59,508 nucleotides of DNA, taken from contig CAMHMZ010000011.1 of assembly GCA_946186375.1 (NCBI GenBank), positions 1 through 59,508 on the forward strand. Direction: 5' to 3'. The translations under genes were made by a program, and so were the position numbers. This DNA is from an uncultured Clostridia bacterium (GTDB taxonomy: Bacteria; Bacillota; Clostridia; Oscillospirales; Oscillospiraceae). The notes beneath the pieces were generated by a model. It was not told the origin of the DNA. It saw only the letters and a list, made by a program, of their open reading frames with translations, and ran no database searches. Positions 26,901 through 34,440 of this stretch are shown here, one piece after another; position 1 is the stretch's first letter, and each line of letters opens with the position of its first letter.

Positions 26901-29616
26901 GACTTACAATGAGCTTTTCAACAGCATCAGGCCTCGTGAGTACGACGGCTCTCATATCCGTTTTGTCGGTATGACGCCGGAGATAACCCTGATGCCGCAT
27001 CAAAAGAACGCCGTCGCTCACATCCTGTATGGCGACAACACTTTGCTCGCTCATTGCGTGGGTGCGGGTAAGACCTTTCAAATGATTGCTGCCGGCATGG
27101 AAAGCAAGCGGTTGGGACTGGCACAGAAATGCCTCTATGTCGTTCCTAATCACCTAACTGAACAATGGGGCAGCGACTTTTTGCGGCTTTACCCCGGGGC
27201 AAATGTGCTTGTTGCTACGAAGAAAGACTTTGAACCTGCAAACCGGAAGAAGTTCTGCTCTCGCATCGCTACCGGTGATTATGATGCGATCATCATTGGC
27301 CACTCGCAGTTTGAAAAGATTCCGCTTTCGAGAGAACGGCAAATTGCATCTATCGAGCAGCAGATTGATGATCTTGAAATCGCTATCGCAGCAGCAGCGG
27401 AAGAAGAGGGCTCCCGTTATACTGTCAAGCAGATGGAAAAAACCCGTAAGACCCTTGAAACCAAGCTGGCCAAGCTAAACGATCAGAGCCGTAAGGATGA
27501 TGTAGTCACGTTTGAACAGTTGGGCGTTGACCGTCTTTTTGTGGATGAGAGCCACAACTACAAGAACTTGTTCCTCTACACGAAAATGAGGAATGTTGCT
27601 GGAATTGCGCAGACTGATGCCCAGAAGTCCTCGGACATGTTTATGAAATGCCGATACATGGACGAGCTTACCGGGGGCAAGGGAGTCACGTTTGCGACTG
27701 GTACTCCCGTCAGCAACAGCATGGTAGAGCTGTATACGATCATGCGATATCTCCAATACGACACACTCCAGCGAATGGGGCTTGGACATTTCGATTCCTG
27801 GGCGGCTTCTTTTGGCGAGACGGTTACGGCTATCGAGCTATCCCCCGAAGGAACGGGCTACCGTGCCAAGACACGGTTTGCTCGTTTTTTTAATTTGCCG
27901 GAATTGATCTCTCTTTTCAAAGAGTCGGCTGACGTTCAAACTGCCGATATGCTTAATCTGCCTGTTCCCAAAGCCGAGTTTGTAAACGAAGTCCTCCATC
28001 CCAGCGAAGAGCAGCAAGACCTTGTAGCCTCTTTTGCTGATCGAGCTGAAAAAGTTCGCAAGGGCGGCTTGAATCCGAGAATCGACAACATGTTGAAGAT
28101 CACAAATGATGGCCGCAAGTGCGCGCTCGATCAAAGGCTTATCAATGACATGCTTCCCGACGCGGACGAAAGCAAGGTTAATCTCTGTGTCAACAACGCT
28201 TTTCAGGTATGGCAAGAATCCATGTCAGACCGATCCGCACAGCTTATCTTCTGTGATTTGTCCACGCCAAAAGCTGATGGCACCTTCAATGTCTATGATG
28301 ACCTGAGAACAAAGCTCGTTGCAAAAGGAATCCCCCAAGAGGAAATCGCATTCATTCATGAGGCAACGACTGAGACGCAGAAAGCAGAAATGTTCGCTAA
28401 GGTTAGGGCTGGCCAGATACGCATTCTGATCGGCTCGACCCCAAAGCTCGGAGCGGGAACCAACGTCCAGGATCGGCTCATTGCCTTGCACCACTTGGAC
28501 TGTCCCTGGAAGCCTTCTGACCTTGAACAGCAAGAAGGGCGTATTCTGCGGCAAGGAAACCACAACGACAAAGTGAAGATCTTCCGGTATGTGACCGAGG
28601 GAACCTTTGATGCCTACATGTGGCAGATCCTTGAAAACAAGCAGAAGTTTATCAGCCAAATCATGACCTCAAAATCCCCTGTGCGCGCCTGTGAAGATGT
28701 TGATGACACCGCCCTTTCTTACGCCGAAATCAAAGCTCTGGCAACCGGGAATCCGTACATCAAGGAAAAGATGGATCTGGATATTCAGGTGAGCAAACTG
28801 AAGCTGCTGAAAGCGAACCACACCAGCAACAGATACCGGCTCGAAACTGATATTGCCCGGACATATCCTGTTCAGATTACTGCAATCAAGGAGCGAATTG
28901 CTGGCCTTAAAGCAGACCTCGCAGCGGCGAAGCCTGTCTTGGCTGCTGACAAAGATCATTTTCTGATGACGGTCGGCAGTAAGGAGTACACCGACAAAAA
29001 GCTTGCCGGTACAGCTCTCATTGAGGCTTGTGCTGTGATGAAAACCCTGGGTGCAAACGGCCAAATCAGCGGAGATTATCACGGCTTTGCTTTGACAGTC
29101 AGTTTCGACAGCTTTCGACAGAGTTACCTTCTGACGATTAAGCGCCAGTGCAGCTATACGGTTGAGATCAGCAAAGATGCTCTTGGTAATGTTCAGAGAA
29201 TCAACAATGCGCTGTCAGGTATAGAAAAGAAGCTGGTTGAAGCCGAGCAGAAGCTGGAAAATCTTCAAAAGCAGCTCGCCGTTGCGCAGGAAGAAGTGAA
29301 AAAGCCCTTTGCGCAAGAGGCTGAATTGGCCGAGAAGAGTGCCCGTCTCGCAGAACTCAATGCCATGCTTAACATGGACGAGCATAACAGTTCAGATGTG
29401 TTGGGTGTAGATGAGGAAACAGATGTGGATGCCATTGAGCCTGTCGACACAGAACGTGCCTCTGAAGCACGGCCATGCAGCATAAGTTACGGAGAACGCG
29501 CTTCACAAAGCGCAGGTAAGCCTTCCTTGCTGGGACGACTGCACAGCAAGCAGGCTATTGTCAACGAAGCCAAGGGCAACAACACCCCTGAGAAGAAACA
29601 TGAGCAGTCGCTATAA
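20902..29616 (+). CDS. Giant ArdC-N / N6-methylase-like / SNF2-type helicase protein
   Basis: A 2,904-residue ICE maintenance protein. The N-terminus (about 1-110) resembles the ssDNA-binding domain of ArdC anti-restriction proteins. A long variable region includes an acidic, low-complexity block (about 280-420). A methyltransferase module has motif I EPSCGIGNF near residue 1382 and motif IV as GNVPFG near residue 1443, in place of the usual NPPY/F. A superfamily 2 helicase follows: Walker A GAGKT near residue 2055, DESH box near 2214, and motif VI QQEGRILRQGN near 2545. A coiled C-terminus ends it. The start is TTG 20902 with AAGGAG upstream. Relatives occupy the same place in Tn1549-like elements and probably protect or process incoming DNA. 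Methylation activity is doubtful given motif IV. Confidence 0.88.
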   Translation: MSRYNSIQALASVHAEHISNDPKEWLDYLDTAAQLYRYDFADTLLIHAQRPKATACAELETWNSKMGRWVNKGAKGIALIDDSGPRKRLRYVFDISDTHLVPGGRTPWLWRIPKEDHERIAEHLADTYDLELSGLYPLASALRQIAKEYAADNLEEAMDGLNYEIKDTFLEGLGDDAVRYRFRTLLENSAFYIMAKRCGLNPMEELAADDFSAILDFNRLSVLSFVGNAVHDIAEPVLRDIGREMAVITREKERKKAQENVAKLERPGYNEFTTLKRESAEGELEDGNDVSSEGRLSVSESEDRGHPGELREVRDAAPDISEGEQEELVSEHDADRETGEAFSGDQRSSDLADGTDHGADGTVGRRDRADEGDRSLDLGSQDEQHPEQSGRDRSDGIGLQLTEEATEQDLTEAEAEDASALSLPDFPTVNQQRRLIEQPIAAVYSGEISIPSEVVDEILRTGSNHRGSQLRLIYNFMIDQSSEDYIDFVRREYGVGGKGLKIGDHDYSVWFDELGMQIAVGHTVEDRILNKAFLSWEDVSGRIHQLLKQGEYAPQMALDAARNNALREHAEALAFMERDLAEGVSELVFDDPSLFKGGFPEEIERLSDYLSRPENVDDLVERLRGLAEVYVEDKSVMRLRFYSPDRTLAQFEKFAKPAIPFEARDGFAWQEHPIFITEDEIDTYLTRGGAYANSRLATYSFFLAHEDSKERADFIKDQFGTGGSSHALSGADDSWADYSSKGLSLRRDSENGARVDLKWPKVAQRIGELIKSDRFLTAKDFAEMPAYERGQMARKVVWFYDRLPTEIERPFKGSSFDYNTFEKEIPALLEDPAEASKLIQQMDDVLAALPLDTDGYQERVQHLSDLHGYIDGTYTIFPTPEKSVETLVEGNGQVSLFDFYTGLEDIEEIVQAEEPLTVSDAANKDNAEQPLQPLTSEEAAEYNALKERYPTALVGFEQGGHYEFYGEDARRVSQILGSHLLEKEIPGGTVEVTGFISGQWVAKAKQLWGHGEDVYLAGESEEGQHVQTKYLQAKDYLPKGASVHIDGHEFRIDSVNFESGRVTLQDMTMLREARYPLFRDEDIEFVRSYYEDEQPSLAQITAEMAAELRQETSSIDERAEAEENSRTVSDTKVEGRVFAALEESKTAYEDYSPEQMDVIYAAAEKGFDLVPLCNPAFTPEQMQLISDIQGRMQAHTRAVYHEIYDFITQNQVSIGVINELRQENNLPLETVEQPAVEEEPPKFREIVIDLTPKNKEPVHEPVNFRITDDDLGAGGPKAKFRANMDAINLLHELEFAGRDATPEEQEVLSRYVGWGGIPEAFDESKEAWADEFKELYATLSPEEYREARASTLNAFYTSPTVIKAMYEALENMGLASGNVLEPSCGIGNFMGLVPESMSDLRMYGVELDSISGRIAKQLYQKNQISVQGFETTQFPDSFFDCVIGNVPFGQYKVNDRKYDRFNFLIHDYFIAKSLDLTRPGGVVAVITSAGTMDKQSESVRQYIANRADLIGAIRLPNNAFQRNANTGVVADILFFQKRDRVAIHEPEWVHLGTTPEGYSINEYFVQHPEMVLGEFSTESTQYGKQEVTVKPIEGANLADQLHEAVSHIQGSITEVELSDSELDEEVDTSIPADPTVKNFSYTKVDGRVYYRENSRMNLVELPAVTAERVLGMIELRNTTQKLLDAQMNDSSDAEIELIQRKLNEQYDLFTAQYGLISNSANKRAFQQDSSYCLLSSLEILDEEGNLERKADIFSKRTIRKPEPITSVDTASEALALSIGERAGVDLPYMAELCGKTEQEIIEELTGVIFKNPLTDRYETSDAYLSGNVRDKLRVARQFAEADDSYSVNVAYLEKVQPKDLDASEIEVRLGATWVKPSYIQQFMGELFQTPWYLLGRDIQVKYAEVSGQWNISGKTRDSYGNSLVTSTYGTSRANAYRLLEDALNLKDTKIYDNVEDADGKTHRVLNKKETMLAQQKQEMIRDAFKEWFFRDMDRREDLCKTYNELFNSIRPREYDGSHIRFVGMTPEITLMPHQKNAVAHILYGDNTLLAHCVGAGKTFQMIAAGMESKRLGLAQKCLYVVPNHLTEQWGSDFLRLYPGANVLVATKKDFEPANRKKFCSRIATGDYDAIIIGHSQFEKIPLSRERQIASIEQQIDDLEIAIAAAAEEEGSRYTVKQMEKTRKTLETKLAKLNDQSRKDDVVTFEQLGVDRLFVDESHNYKNLFLYTKMRNVAGIAQTDAQKSSDMFMKCRYMDELTGGKGVTFATGTPVSNSMVELYTIMRYLQYDTLQRMGLGHFDSWAASFGETVTAIELSPEGTGYRAKTRFARFFNLPELISLFKESADVQTADMLNLPVPKAEFVNEVLHPSEEQQDLVASFADRAEKVRKGGLNPRIDNMLKITNDGRKCALDQRLINDMLPDADESKVNLCVNNAFQVWQESMSDRSAQLIFCDLSTPKADGTFNVYDDLRTKLVAKGIPQEEIAFIHEATTETQKAEMFAKVRAGQIRILIGSTPKLGAGTNVQDRLIALHHLDCPWKPSDLEQQEGRILRQGNHNDKVKIFRYVTEGTFDAYMWQILENKQKFISQIMTSKSPVRACEDVDDTALSYAEIKALATGNPYIKEKMDLDIQVSKLKLLKANHTSNRYRLETDIARTYPVQITAIKERIAGLKADLAAAKPVLAADKDHFLMTVGSKEYTDKKLAGTALIEACAVMKTLGANGQISGDYHGFALTVSFDSFRQSYLLTIKRQCSYTVEISKDALGNVQRINNALSGIEKKLVEAEQKLENLQKQLAVAQEEVKKPFAQEAELAEKSARLAELNAMLNMDEHNSSDVLGVDEETDVDAIEPVDTERASEARPCSISYGERASQSAGKPSLLGRLHSKQAIVNEAKGNNTPEKKHEQSL

Positions 29617-29621
29617 AACAC

Positions 29622-29646
29622 AGCCCCGCCAACTACTGGCGGGGCT
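29622..29646. terminator. Hairpin between the giant gene and the ArdC-like gene
   Basis: Perfect 9-bp GC-rich stem (AGCCCCGCC/GGCGGGGCT) with a 7-base loop. No T-run follows on the plus strand, so it may stabilise or process mRNA rather than terminate. Confidence 0.4.
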
Positions 29647-29670
29647 GAATCTATGAAGGAGGAAAAATCA

Positions 29671-31107
29671 ATGCCAGAAACCCGTATTGATCGCATGAAG
29701 GAAATCACCGACAAGCTGGAAGCTGGGCTTGCGGAGCTTTTCAATTCCGAGAAGTACAAGGAATACCTTCGTGTCATGTCCCAATTCCATCATTACAGCT
29801 TCAATAACACGCTGCTCATCGCAATGCAGCGACCGGACGCCACTCTTGTTGCCGGTTATCAGGCGTGGGAAAAGAAATTCAACCGCCATGTCATGAAAGG
29901 AGAGAAGGGAATCCAGATCATTGCTCCTGCACCTGTTCGTGAAACTCATGAGCAGGAAAAAACCGACCCAAAAACCGGTGAAGTTGTTCTTGACGAGAGC
30001 GGCCAGCCTGTAACGGAAGAAGTCACCATTACGATTCCTCGCTTCAAGGTTTCGACAGTATTCGACCTTTCGCAGACGGACGGCGAGCCTCTTCCTGAGC
30101 TTGGTGTAGATGAACTCTCTGCAAGCGTTGAGAACTTCGACAGCTTCATGGAGGGTATTCGCAACGTTTCTCCTGTTCCGATTCGATTTGATGCGATCGC
30201 CAGCGGTGCGAAGGGCTACTTTGATAACCTCGCAAAAGAGATTGTCATTCAGAACGGTATGAGTGAAAGCCAGATCATGAAGACTGCGATTCATGAAACC
30301 GCCCATGCGAAGCTGCATGACCGTGATGTGATGCAGGAGCAAGGGATTCAGAAGGATCAAATGACTCGTGAAGTAGAGGCTGAAAGCATCGCCTATACGG
30401 TTTGCCAGCATTTCGGTCTGGACACGTCGGAATACTCCTTTCCTTATATCGCAGGGTGGAGCAGTAGTAAGGATGCCAAAGAGCTGAAATCTTCTCTCGA
30501 TACCATTCGCAAAACTGCCTCAGAGCTCATTGATGGGATCGAAGGCAGTCTGAAAGAAAAGCTCAGATCTATGGAAGCTGAGAAAGACAAGCCTTTCATT
30601 GACCACTTCTATGTGATTGATGATCTGAGCACACGAGGTACTTTCAAGCTTCAAAGACACCAAACGCTTGAACCCGCTCTTGCTGCTTATTTTGCTCTGC
30701 CCGCAAGTGGCATGAAAGCTCTTGGTATCTGCAATTCCAATGATTTGCCCGGAAGCCTTGATTTCATCCATTGCATCTCTGGCAAGGATACCATGATTCA
30801 GGATTACACGAAAGTGGAGGGCTGGAATCGCCCTGAAGTATCCGAGGTAGTTGAGCAGATTTCCAAAGCTCTTGAAGAGCAGAGCCGCGTCAAGGAAAAA
30901 GAAGCCGAGATCAAGCCCAAAGAAGCACCTGTGAAAGCGGCACCTGAAGCGAAACAGACGCCTGTTGCTGTACAAACGTCTGGCCGTCAGCCTGGGCCGA
31001 AGGAGTCTGTCCTGAAAGCTCTCCGGGAAAGACAGGCAGCGATTAAAAAGCACGACGCAGAAAAAGCTGACATTAACATGCAGAAGAAGGGAGAACATGC
31101 ACTATGA
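29671..31107 (+). CDS. ArdC-like anti-restriction protein with zincin peptidase
   Basis: A 478-residue protein. Residues 1-90 form an ArdC N-terminal ssDNA-binding domain (NNTLLIAMQRP, then MKGEKGIQI). A zinc metallopeptidase domain follows with H208-E-T-A-H212 and a downstream REVEAESIAY helix supplying the third ligand. The C-terminal half has a conserved ICE domain and a charged linker. ArdC proteins protect single-stranded incoming DNA from host nucleases during conjugation. ATG 29671 is preferred because AGGAGG lies between it and the upstream ATG 29653. Its stop overlaps the next gene (ATGA). Confidence 0.85.
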   Translation: MPETRIDRMKEITDKLEAGLAELFNSEKYKEYLRVMSQFHHYSFNNTLLIAMQRPDATLVAGYQAWEKKFNRHVMKGEKGIQIIAPAPVRETHEQEKTDPKTGEVVLDESGQPVTEEVTITIPRFKVSTVFDLSQTDGEPLPELGVDELSASVENFDSFMEGIRNVSPVPIRFDAIASGAKGYFDNLAKEIVIQNGMSESQIMKTAIHETAHAKLHDRDVMQEQGIQKDQMTREVEAESIAYTVCQHFGLDTSEYSFPYIAGWSSSKDAKELKSSLDTIRKTASELIDGIEGSLKEKLRSMEAEKDKPFIDHFYVIDDLSTRGTFKLQRHQTLEPALAAYFALPASGMKALGICNSNDLPGSLDFIHCISGKDTMIQDYTKVEGWNRPEVSEVVEQISKALEEQSRVKEKEAEIKPKEAPVKAAPEAKQTPVAVQTSGRQPGPKESVLKALRERQAAIKKHDAEKADINMQKKGEHAL

Positions 31108-31337
31108 AGAAACCGACCTTTGATGAGAACGAGCTGCGGATCATAGCGATGTATGACACTCGCAACCGGAAAACTGCAATTCGAGATCTCCGCCCGGTAA
31201 ACAAGTACACGAAGGGCGATGAAGAGATCAACGCGCTTGTTGAGAGTTGCCTCTACAAGCTGTGGCGCATCAGTGATGAGGACTTCACGGCTCTTAATCT
31301 TTCGGCCTATCTCTATGACGAGGAGGCAGAAGAATGA
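31104..31337 (+). CDS. Transposon-transfer assisting (TTRAP)-like protein
   Basis: A 77-residue protein matching the pattern I know for the TTRAP family: FDENELRIIAMYDTRNR at the start, then a helix and LYKLWRISDEDFTALNLSAY near the end. TTRAP genes occur in Tn1549-type ICEs beside the anti-restriction genes. It overlaps both neighbours by 4 bases (ATGA each), so it is translated as part of a three-gene set. Its biochemical role is unknown. Confidence 0.7.
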   Translation: MKKPTFDENELRIIAMYDTRNRKTAIRDLRPVNKYTKGDEEINALVESCLYKLWRISDEDFTALNLSAYLYDEEAEE

Positions 31338-33880
31338 ACGATTTCAATTTAAGTGCCTTTGTAGCTAACCTCGGCAAGTACAACGAGGGGGAACTTGTTG
31401 GTGAATGGGTCAAATTCCCGATTTCCCAGGAAGCGATGGAGGATGTGCTGAACAAGATAGGAGTTTGGGATTCCGACCCCTTTGGAAATGTCTACGATGA
31501 GATCTTCATCACGGACTTAACTGCAAGCATTCCCCAGCTCAATGACCGACTGACCGCCTATGAAAACATTGAAAAGCTCAACTACTTTGCAGCTTGTGTA
31601 CAGGCGCTGGACGAATCTGAGTATGCGAAGTATCGCGCTGTCCTGGATGCTGGAGAAACAATCCCCGAAATGGGCATAGATGGGCTTATCAACTTGACAT
31701 TCAACCTTGACCGATACGATGTAATCCCCGTTGTCAGAAATGACGTGGGGATTACTCTCCGGCCAATGACTGAAACGGAGCGTTTGTACTCCTATTCTCA
31801 GAGCAGTCAGATTGAAGCGCAAACTGGCTTGATCGGGCACCTTCGCGGCGACATGGACTTTGACGGAAACAGCTTTCTCACGAGCTGGACAGATCATCGT
31901 GTAGATTTGAAAACAGATGAATTCAAGGCAGAGTTCGACACGGTAATCCATGCACTGCGCAGCGATCCGGTTTTTGGAGGGATCTTGAAAAACAGATCCT
32001 CTTTGAACCGATACGGCCATGCCCATCCGGAGAGCGCCTTTACTTCCGACTATTTCACGGACTTCGGATTTCGTGCAGACACAGAGAAGTACAGTTACTT
32101 ACTTCGGCTTAATGGGCGGCAGGGAGATTACAATCTCTACTGTTATGCCTACTATCGGCCCTGGCTTGAGCAGCACCTGGAGAAAGCAAAGGCCGGCATC
32201 CGATTCATTACGCCGGACTACGAAGAAAAATTCCGCCTGCCTGATGGTGGACGAATCCGCGTCACGCAGAAAGACGGCAGCTCAAGAGAAATGAGTTGCC
32301 GCTTCATTGATGAGTATCACATGGAATCTTCCAGCGGAAGTATCTATCACATCTGTGAGTTTGCGGAAAGGCTCGCGGCGTCAGGCAGTACAGTCGTAGC
32401 GTTGTCTCCAACCATTGAGAAAAATGCTGTAAAGAAAGCTCCTAAGTGGAACCGAGTTTACGATGCTGAGCTGGACAGTATTCCCGAAGAATATCGGCTT
32501 CCGACTGCGAAGCTGGAGGATCTGAAGGAACGAGTTGTCCGAGCTATGAAAGTGGCCGGCTATGAATTCAACACTCTCGAAACAGATTATGGCTGCCTCC
32601 GTTTCAATGGCGATAGTCAGGTAATCTTCGGCGGGTGGAAAGAAGCAGAACAGTGGCTCGAAAATGCGTTCGTCGATGACCCTGAGCTCTGTGAGCGTAT
32701 TGAGAAAGCGCTTCAGGGAAAGGATGCTACCGAGATGACTGTTTTGGTGGTTGAGCCCAAAAAAGAACCGTTTGTGAAGACTATTCCTTCCGGCCTTGAA
32801 TCGCTGCAGCATGAAGTGGGCGGATATATCGAAGCTGTATATCCGTTTGAAGATCCCGTTGCTGTCATTGTAAACGAGGAAGGAAAGCTTGAGGGTTTAC
32901 AACTCAATCGTGGAATCTATGACCCTGATGGACGGCTGTATGATATCTTTTCTGGCACTATGCTTGTCGTTGGCTTGGGCGAAGAAAACTTTGCTTCACT
33001 CTCCCCTGAGCTGGTGACGAAGTTTGCCAAGATGTATGAGCTGCCGGAAATGTTTATCCGCATCAACGGTGAAATGCGGGCTTTTCCCATTATTCGGGAA
33101 GGTGCAGAAGAAGCAGATCGAATTGCAGCCGGCATCGTTGAGCTCTTTTCTGCAAGCGGATTTGAAGGTTATGCGGATGCTACACCTGAACAGCTGAAGC
33201 AGACGACTGAGGCGCTTTCTGTCATTGTTCGGTCTGGCGAAGACTTTCCGCTTCGAAGGAATCTCTTGGAGATTGCTGAAAGCAAATCAGACTGTTCCAG
33301 GCAAGCACTTGACCAACTCAAGCAGCTCGATACTTTCTATGAGCAGCAGAGGACCCCGCGGTACATGATTTACCAGGTTCCGTTCGAGGGGGAGAAAATC
33401 CGGAGCCTCTGCTATCGTTCCTACGAGGATCTCAAGGCAGATAACATCTCGGTGGACTCAAGGAACTATTCCTGCCAGTATAGCGGACGACTGAGAGCCG
33501 GTACAACGCTCGATGGTCTTTACGAGACATTCAATCTTCATCGCCCGACTGATTTCCTCGGTCATTCCATGAGCGTAAGCGATGTGGTTGTTCTGAACCA
33601 GTATGGCAGCCCACAGGCATTCTATGTGGATTCCTTCGGCTTTACGCCGGTTCCAGAGTTCTTTGATCATAATCCCTTAGCTAAGGTTGAGGAATTGCTT
33701 GAAGATGACTACGGGATGATTGACGGGATTATCAATAATGGCGAGAAGAGCAAGGAACAACAGCCCACGAAAGCATCTCTCCTTGATAAGCTGCACGAGA
33801 AGAAGCAAGAAGCAGAAAAAACAAATCAGGACAGGCCAAAGCCTGAACGGAACCATTCACAGGATCGCGACCTGAGCTAA
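31334..33880 (+). CDS. ArdA-like / DUF3846 / YodL / DUF4316 fusion protein
   Basis: An 848-residue mosaic protein. The N-terminus (about 1-140) resembles ArdA (GEWVKFPIS, then EIFITD and a later INLTFNLDRYD), the DNA-mimic fold that inhibits type I restriction enzymes. A central part contains DUF3846-like sequence (about 495-545). A YodL-like domain (about 675-770) and a DUF4316-type tail (about 775-848) close the protein. It is the last backbone gene, before a strong terminator. Fusions of this sort are common in Clostridia ICEs. Anti-restriction is inferred from the first domain only. Confidence 0.75.
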   Translation: MNDFNLSAFVANLGKYNEGELVGEWVKFPISQEAMEDVLNKIGVWDSDPFGNVYDEIFITDLTASIPQLNDRLTAYENIEKLNYFAACVQALDESEYAKYRAVLDAGETIPEMGIDGLINLTFNLDRYDVIPVVRNDVGITLRPMTETERLYSYSQSSQIEAQTGLIGHLRGDMDFDGNSFLTSWTDHRVDLKTDEFKAEFDTVIHALRSDPVFGGILKNRSSLNRYGHAHPESAFTSDYFTDFGFRADTEKYSYLLRLNGRQGDYNLYCYAYYRPWLEQHLEKAKAGIRFITPDYEEKFRLPDGGRIRVTQKDGSSREMSCRFIDEYHMESSSGSIYHICEFAERLAASGSTVVALSPTIEKNAVKKAPKWNRVYDAELDSIPEEYRLPTAKLEDLKERVVRAMKVAGYEFNTLETDYGCLRFNGDSQVIFGGWKEAEQWLENAFVDDPELCERIEKALQGKDATEMTVLVVEPKKEPFVKTIPSGLESLQHEVGGYIEAVYPFEDPVAVIVNEEGKLEGLQLNRGIYDPDGRLYDIFSGTMLVVGLGEENFASLSPELVTKFAKMYELPEMFIRINGEMRAFPIIREGAEEADRIAAGIVELFSASGFEGYADATPEQLKQTTEALSVIVRSGEDFPLRRNLLEIAESKSDCSRQALDQLKQLDTFYEQQRTPRYMIYQVPFEGEKIRSLCYRSYEDLKADNISVDSRNYSCQYSGRLRAGTTLDGLYETFNLHRPTDFLGHSMSVSDVVVLNQYGSPQAFYVDSFGFTPVPEFFDHNPLAKVEELLEDDYGMIDGIINNGEKSKEQQPTKASLLDKLHEKKQEAEKTNQDRPKPERNHSQDRDLS

Positions 33881-33886
33881 GAAATT

Positions 33887-33941
33887 GCCCCGGCGTGGGA
33901 TGCCTGCCATTGGCTGGTATCCTGCGCCGGGGCTTTTCTTT
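33887..33941 (+). terminator. Strong terminator ending the ICE backbone
   Basis: GCCCCGGCG (33887-33895) pairs with CGCCGGGGC (33925-33933), with a further imperfect stem inside, followed by TTTTCTTTTTTT. It marks the switch to minus-strand cargo genes; the BlaI-like gene ends 3 bases beyond. Confidence 0.88.
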
Positions 33942-33943
33942 TT

Positions 33944-34330
33944 TTATTTGTTTTTCATTGCTCGCTTTTTTTGCTCAATGACCGCTATCATCTGATCTAT
34001 GGTTTCTTTGCTTACATCCTCTTGTGAGACAACATACTCAACGAACTTGATAGGATCAGGCCATCCGTAGGTGTTGAAAAAATCTACATAGTAATCATGG
34101 GCGCTTACTTTCGGTTCATATGTTCGTGCCCACACTTTACCAGAGCGCACAAAATCAGCCGATTGAATTGTGCCTTTATCCAACATCCCGTTGAGGAGTA
34201 TATGAATTGAGTTGTCTTTCCAAGTTTTCCCTGTAGATAACTTTAATATTTCTGCTCTGGACAGCGGTCGCCCAGCCTTCCACATAACCTGTAGTATCTC
34301 ATGCTCACTATTTGTAACATCGAATTTCAT
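33944..34330 (-). CDS. BlaI/MecI/CopY-family transcriptional regulator
   Basis: A 128-residue winged-helix repressor of the BlaI type: an N-terminal helix (EHEILQVMWKAGRPLS), the recognition region with WKDNSIHILLNGMLDKG, and a YEP wing, then a C-terminal helical dimer domain. Family members are often released from DNA by cleavage through a BlaR1-type peptidase; no BlaR1 gene is adjacent. An inverted repeat directly upstream of its start suggests autoregulation. It is the first cargo gene and could control the ICE or the neighbouring nuclease; the target is unknown. Confidence 0.85.
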   Translation of the reverse strand: MKFDVTNSEHEILQVMWKAGRPLSRAEILKLSTGKTWKDNSIHILLNGMLDKGTIQSADFVRSGKVWARTYEPKVSAHDYYVDFFNTYGWPDPIKFVEYVVSQEDVSKETIDQMIAVIEQKKRAMKNK

Positions 34331-34366
34331 TTCTCATACTCCGTAATTCTTCTTGAAGTATAAGAA
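34331..34366 (-). promoter_or_regulatory. Inverted repeat, candidate operator of the BlaI-like gene
   Basis: TTCTCATACT (34331-34340) and AGTATAAGAA (34357-34366) form 10-bp arms with one mismatch and a 16-base spacer, directly before the start codon. BlaI-like repressors bind dyads, often built on TACA/TGTA, which is not seen here, so binding is speculative. Confidence 0.35.
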
Positions 34367-34440
34367 ATCTATCATAAAGAAGGATCATTATCAACTGATA
34401 AAATCATCACTCTTTGCTTAACCTAATGCGATTCTATGGC

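Noticed and set aside
33944..34330. Beta-lactam resistance operon
   Set aside because: Only a BlaI-type repressor is present; no beta-lactamase, PBP2a or BlaR1 gene is adjacent.
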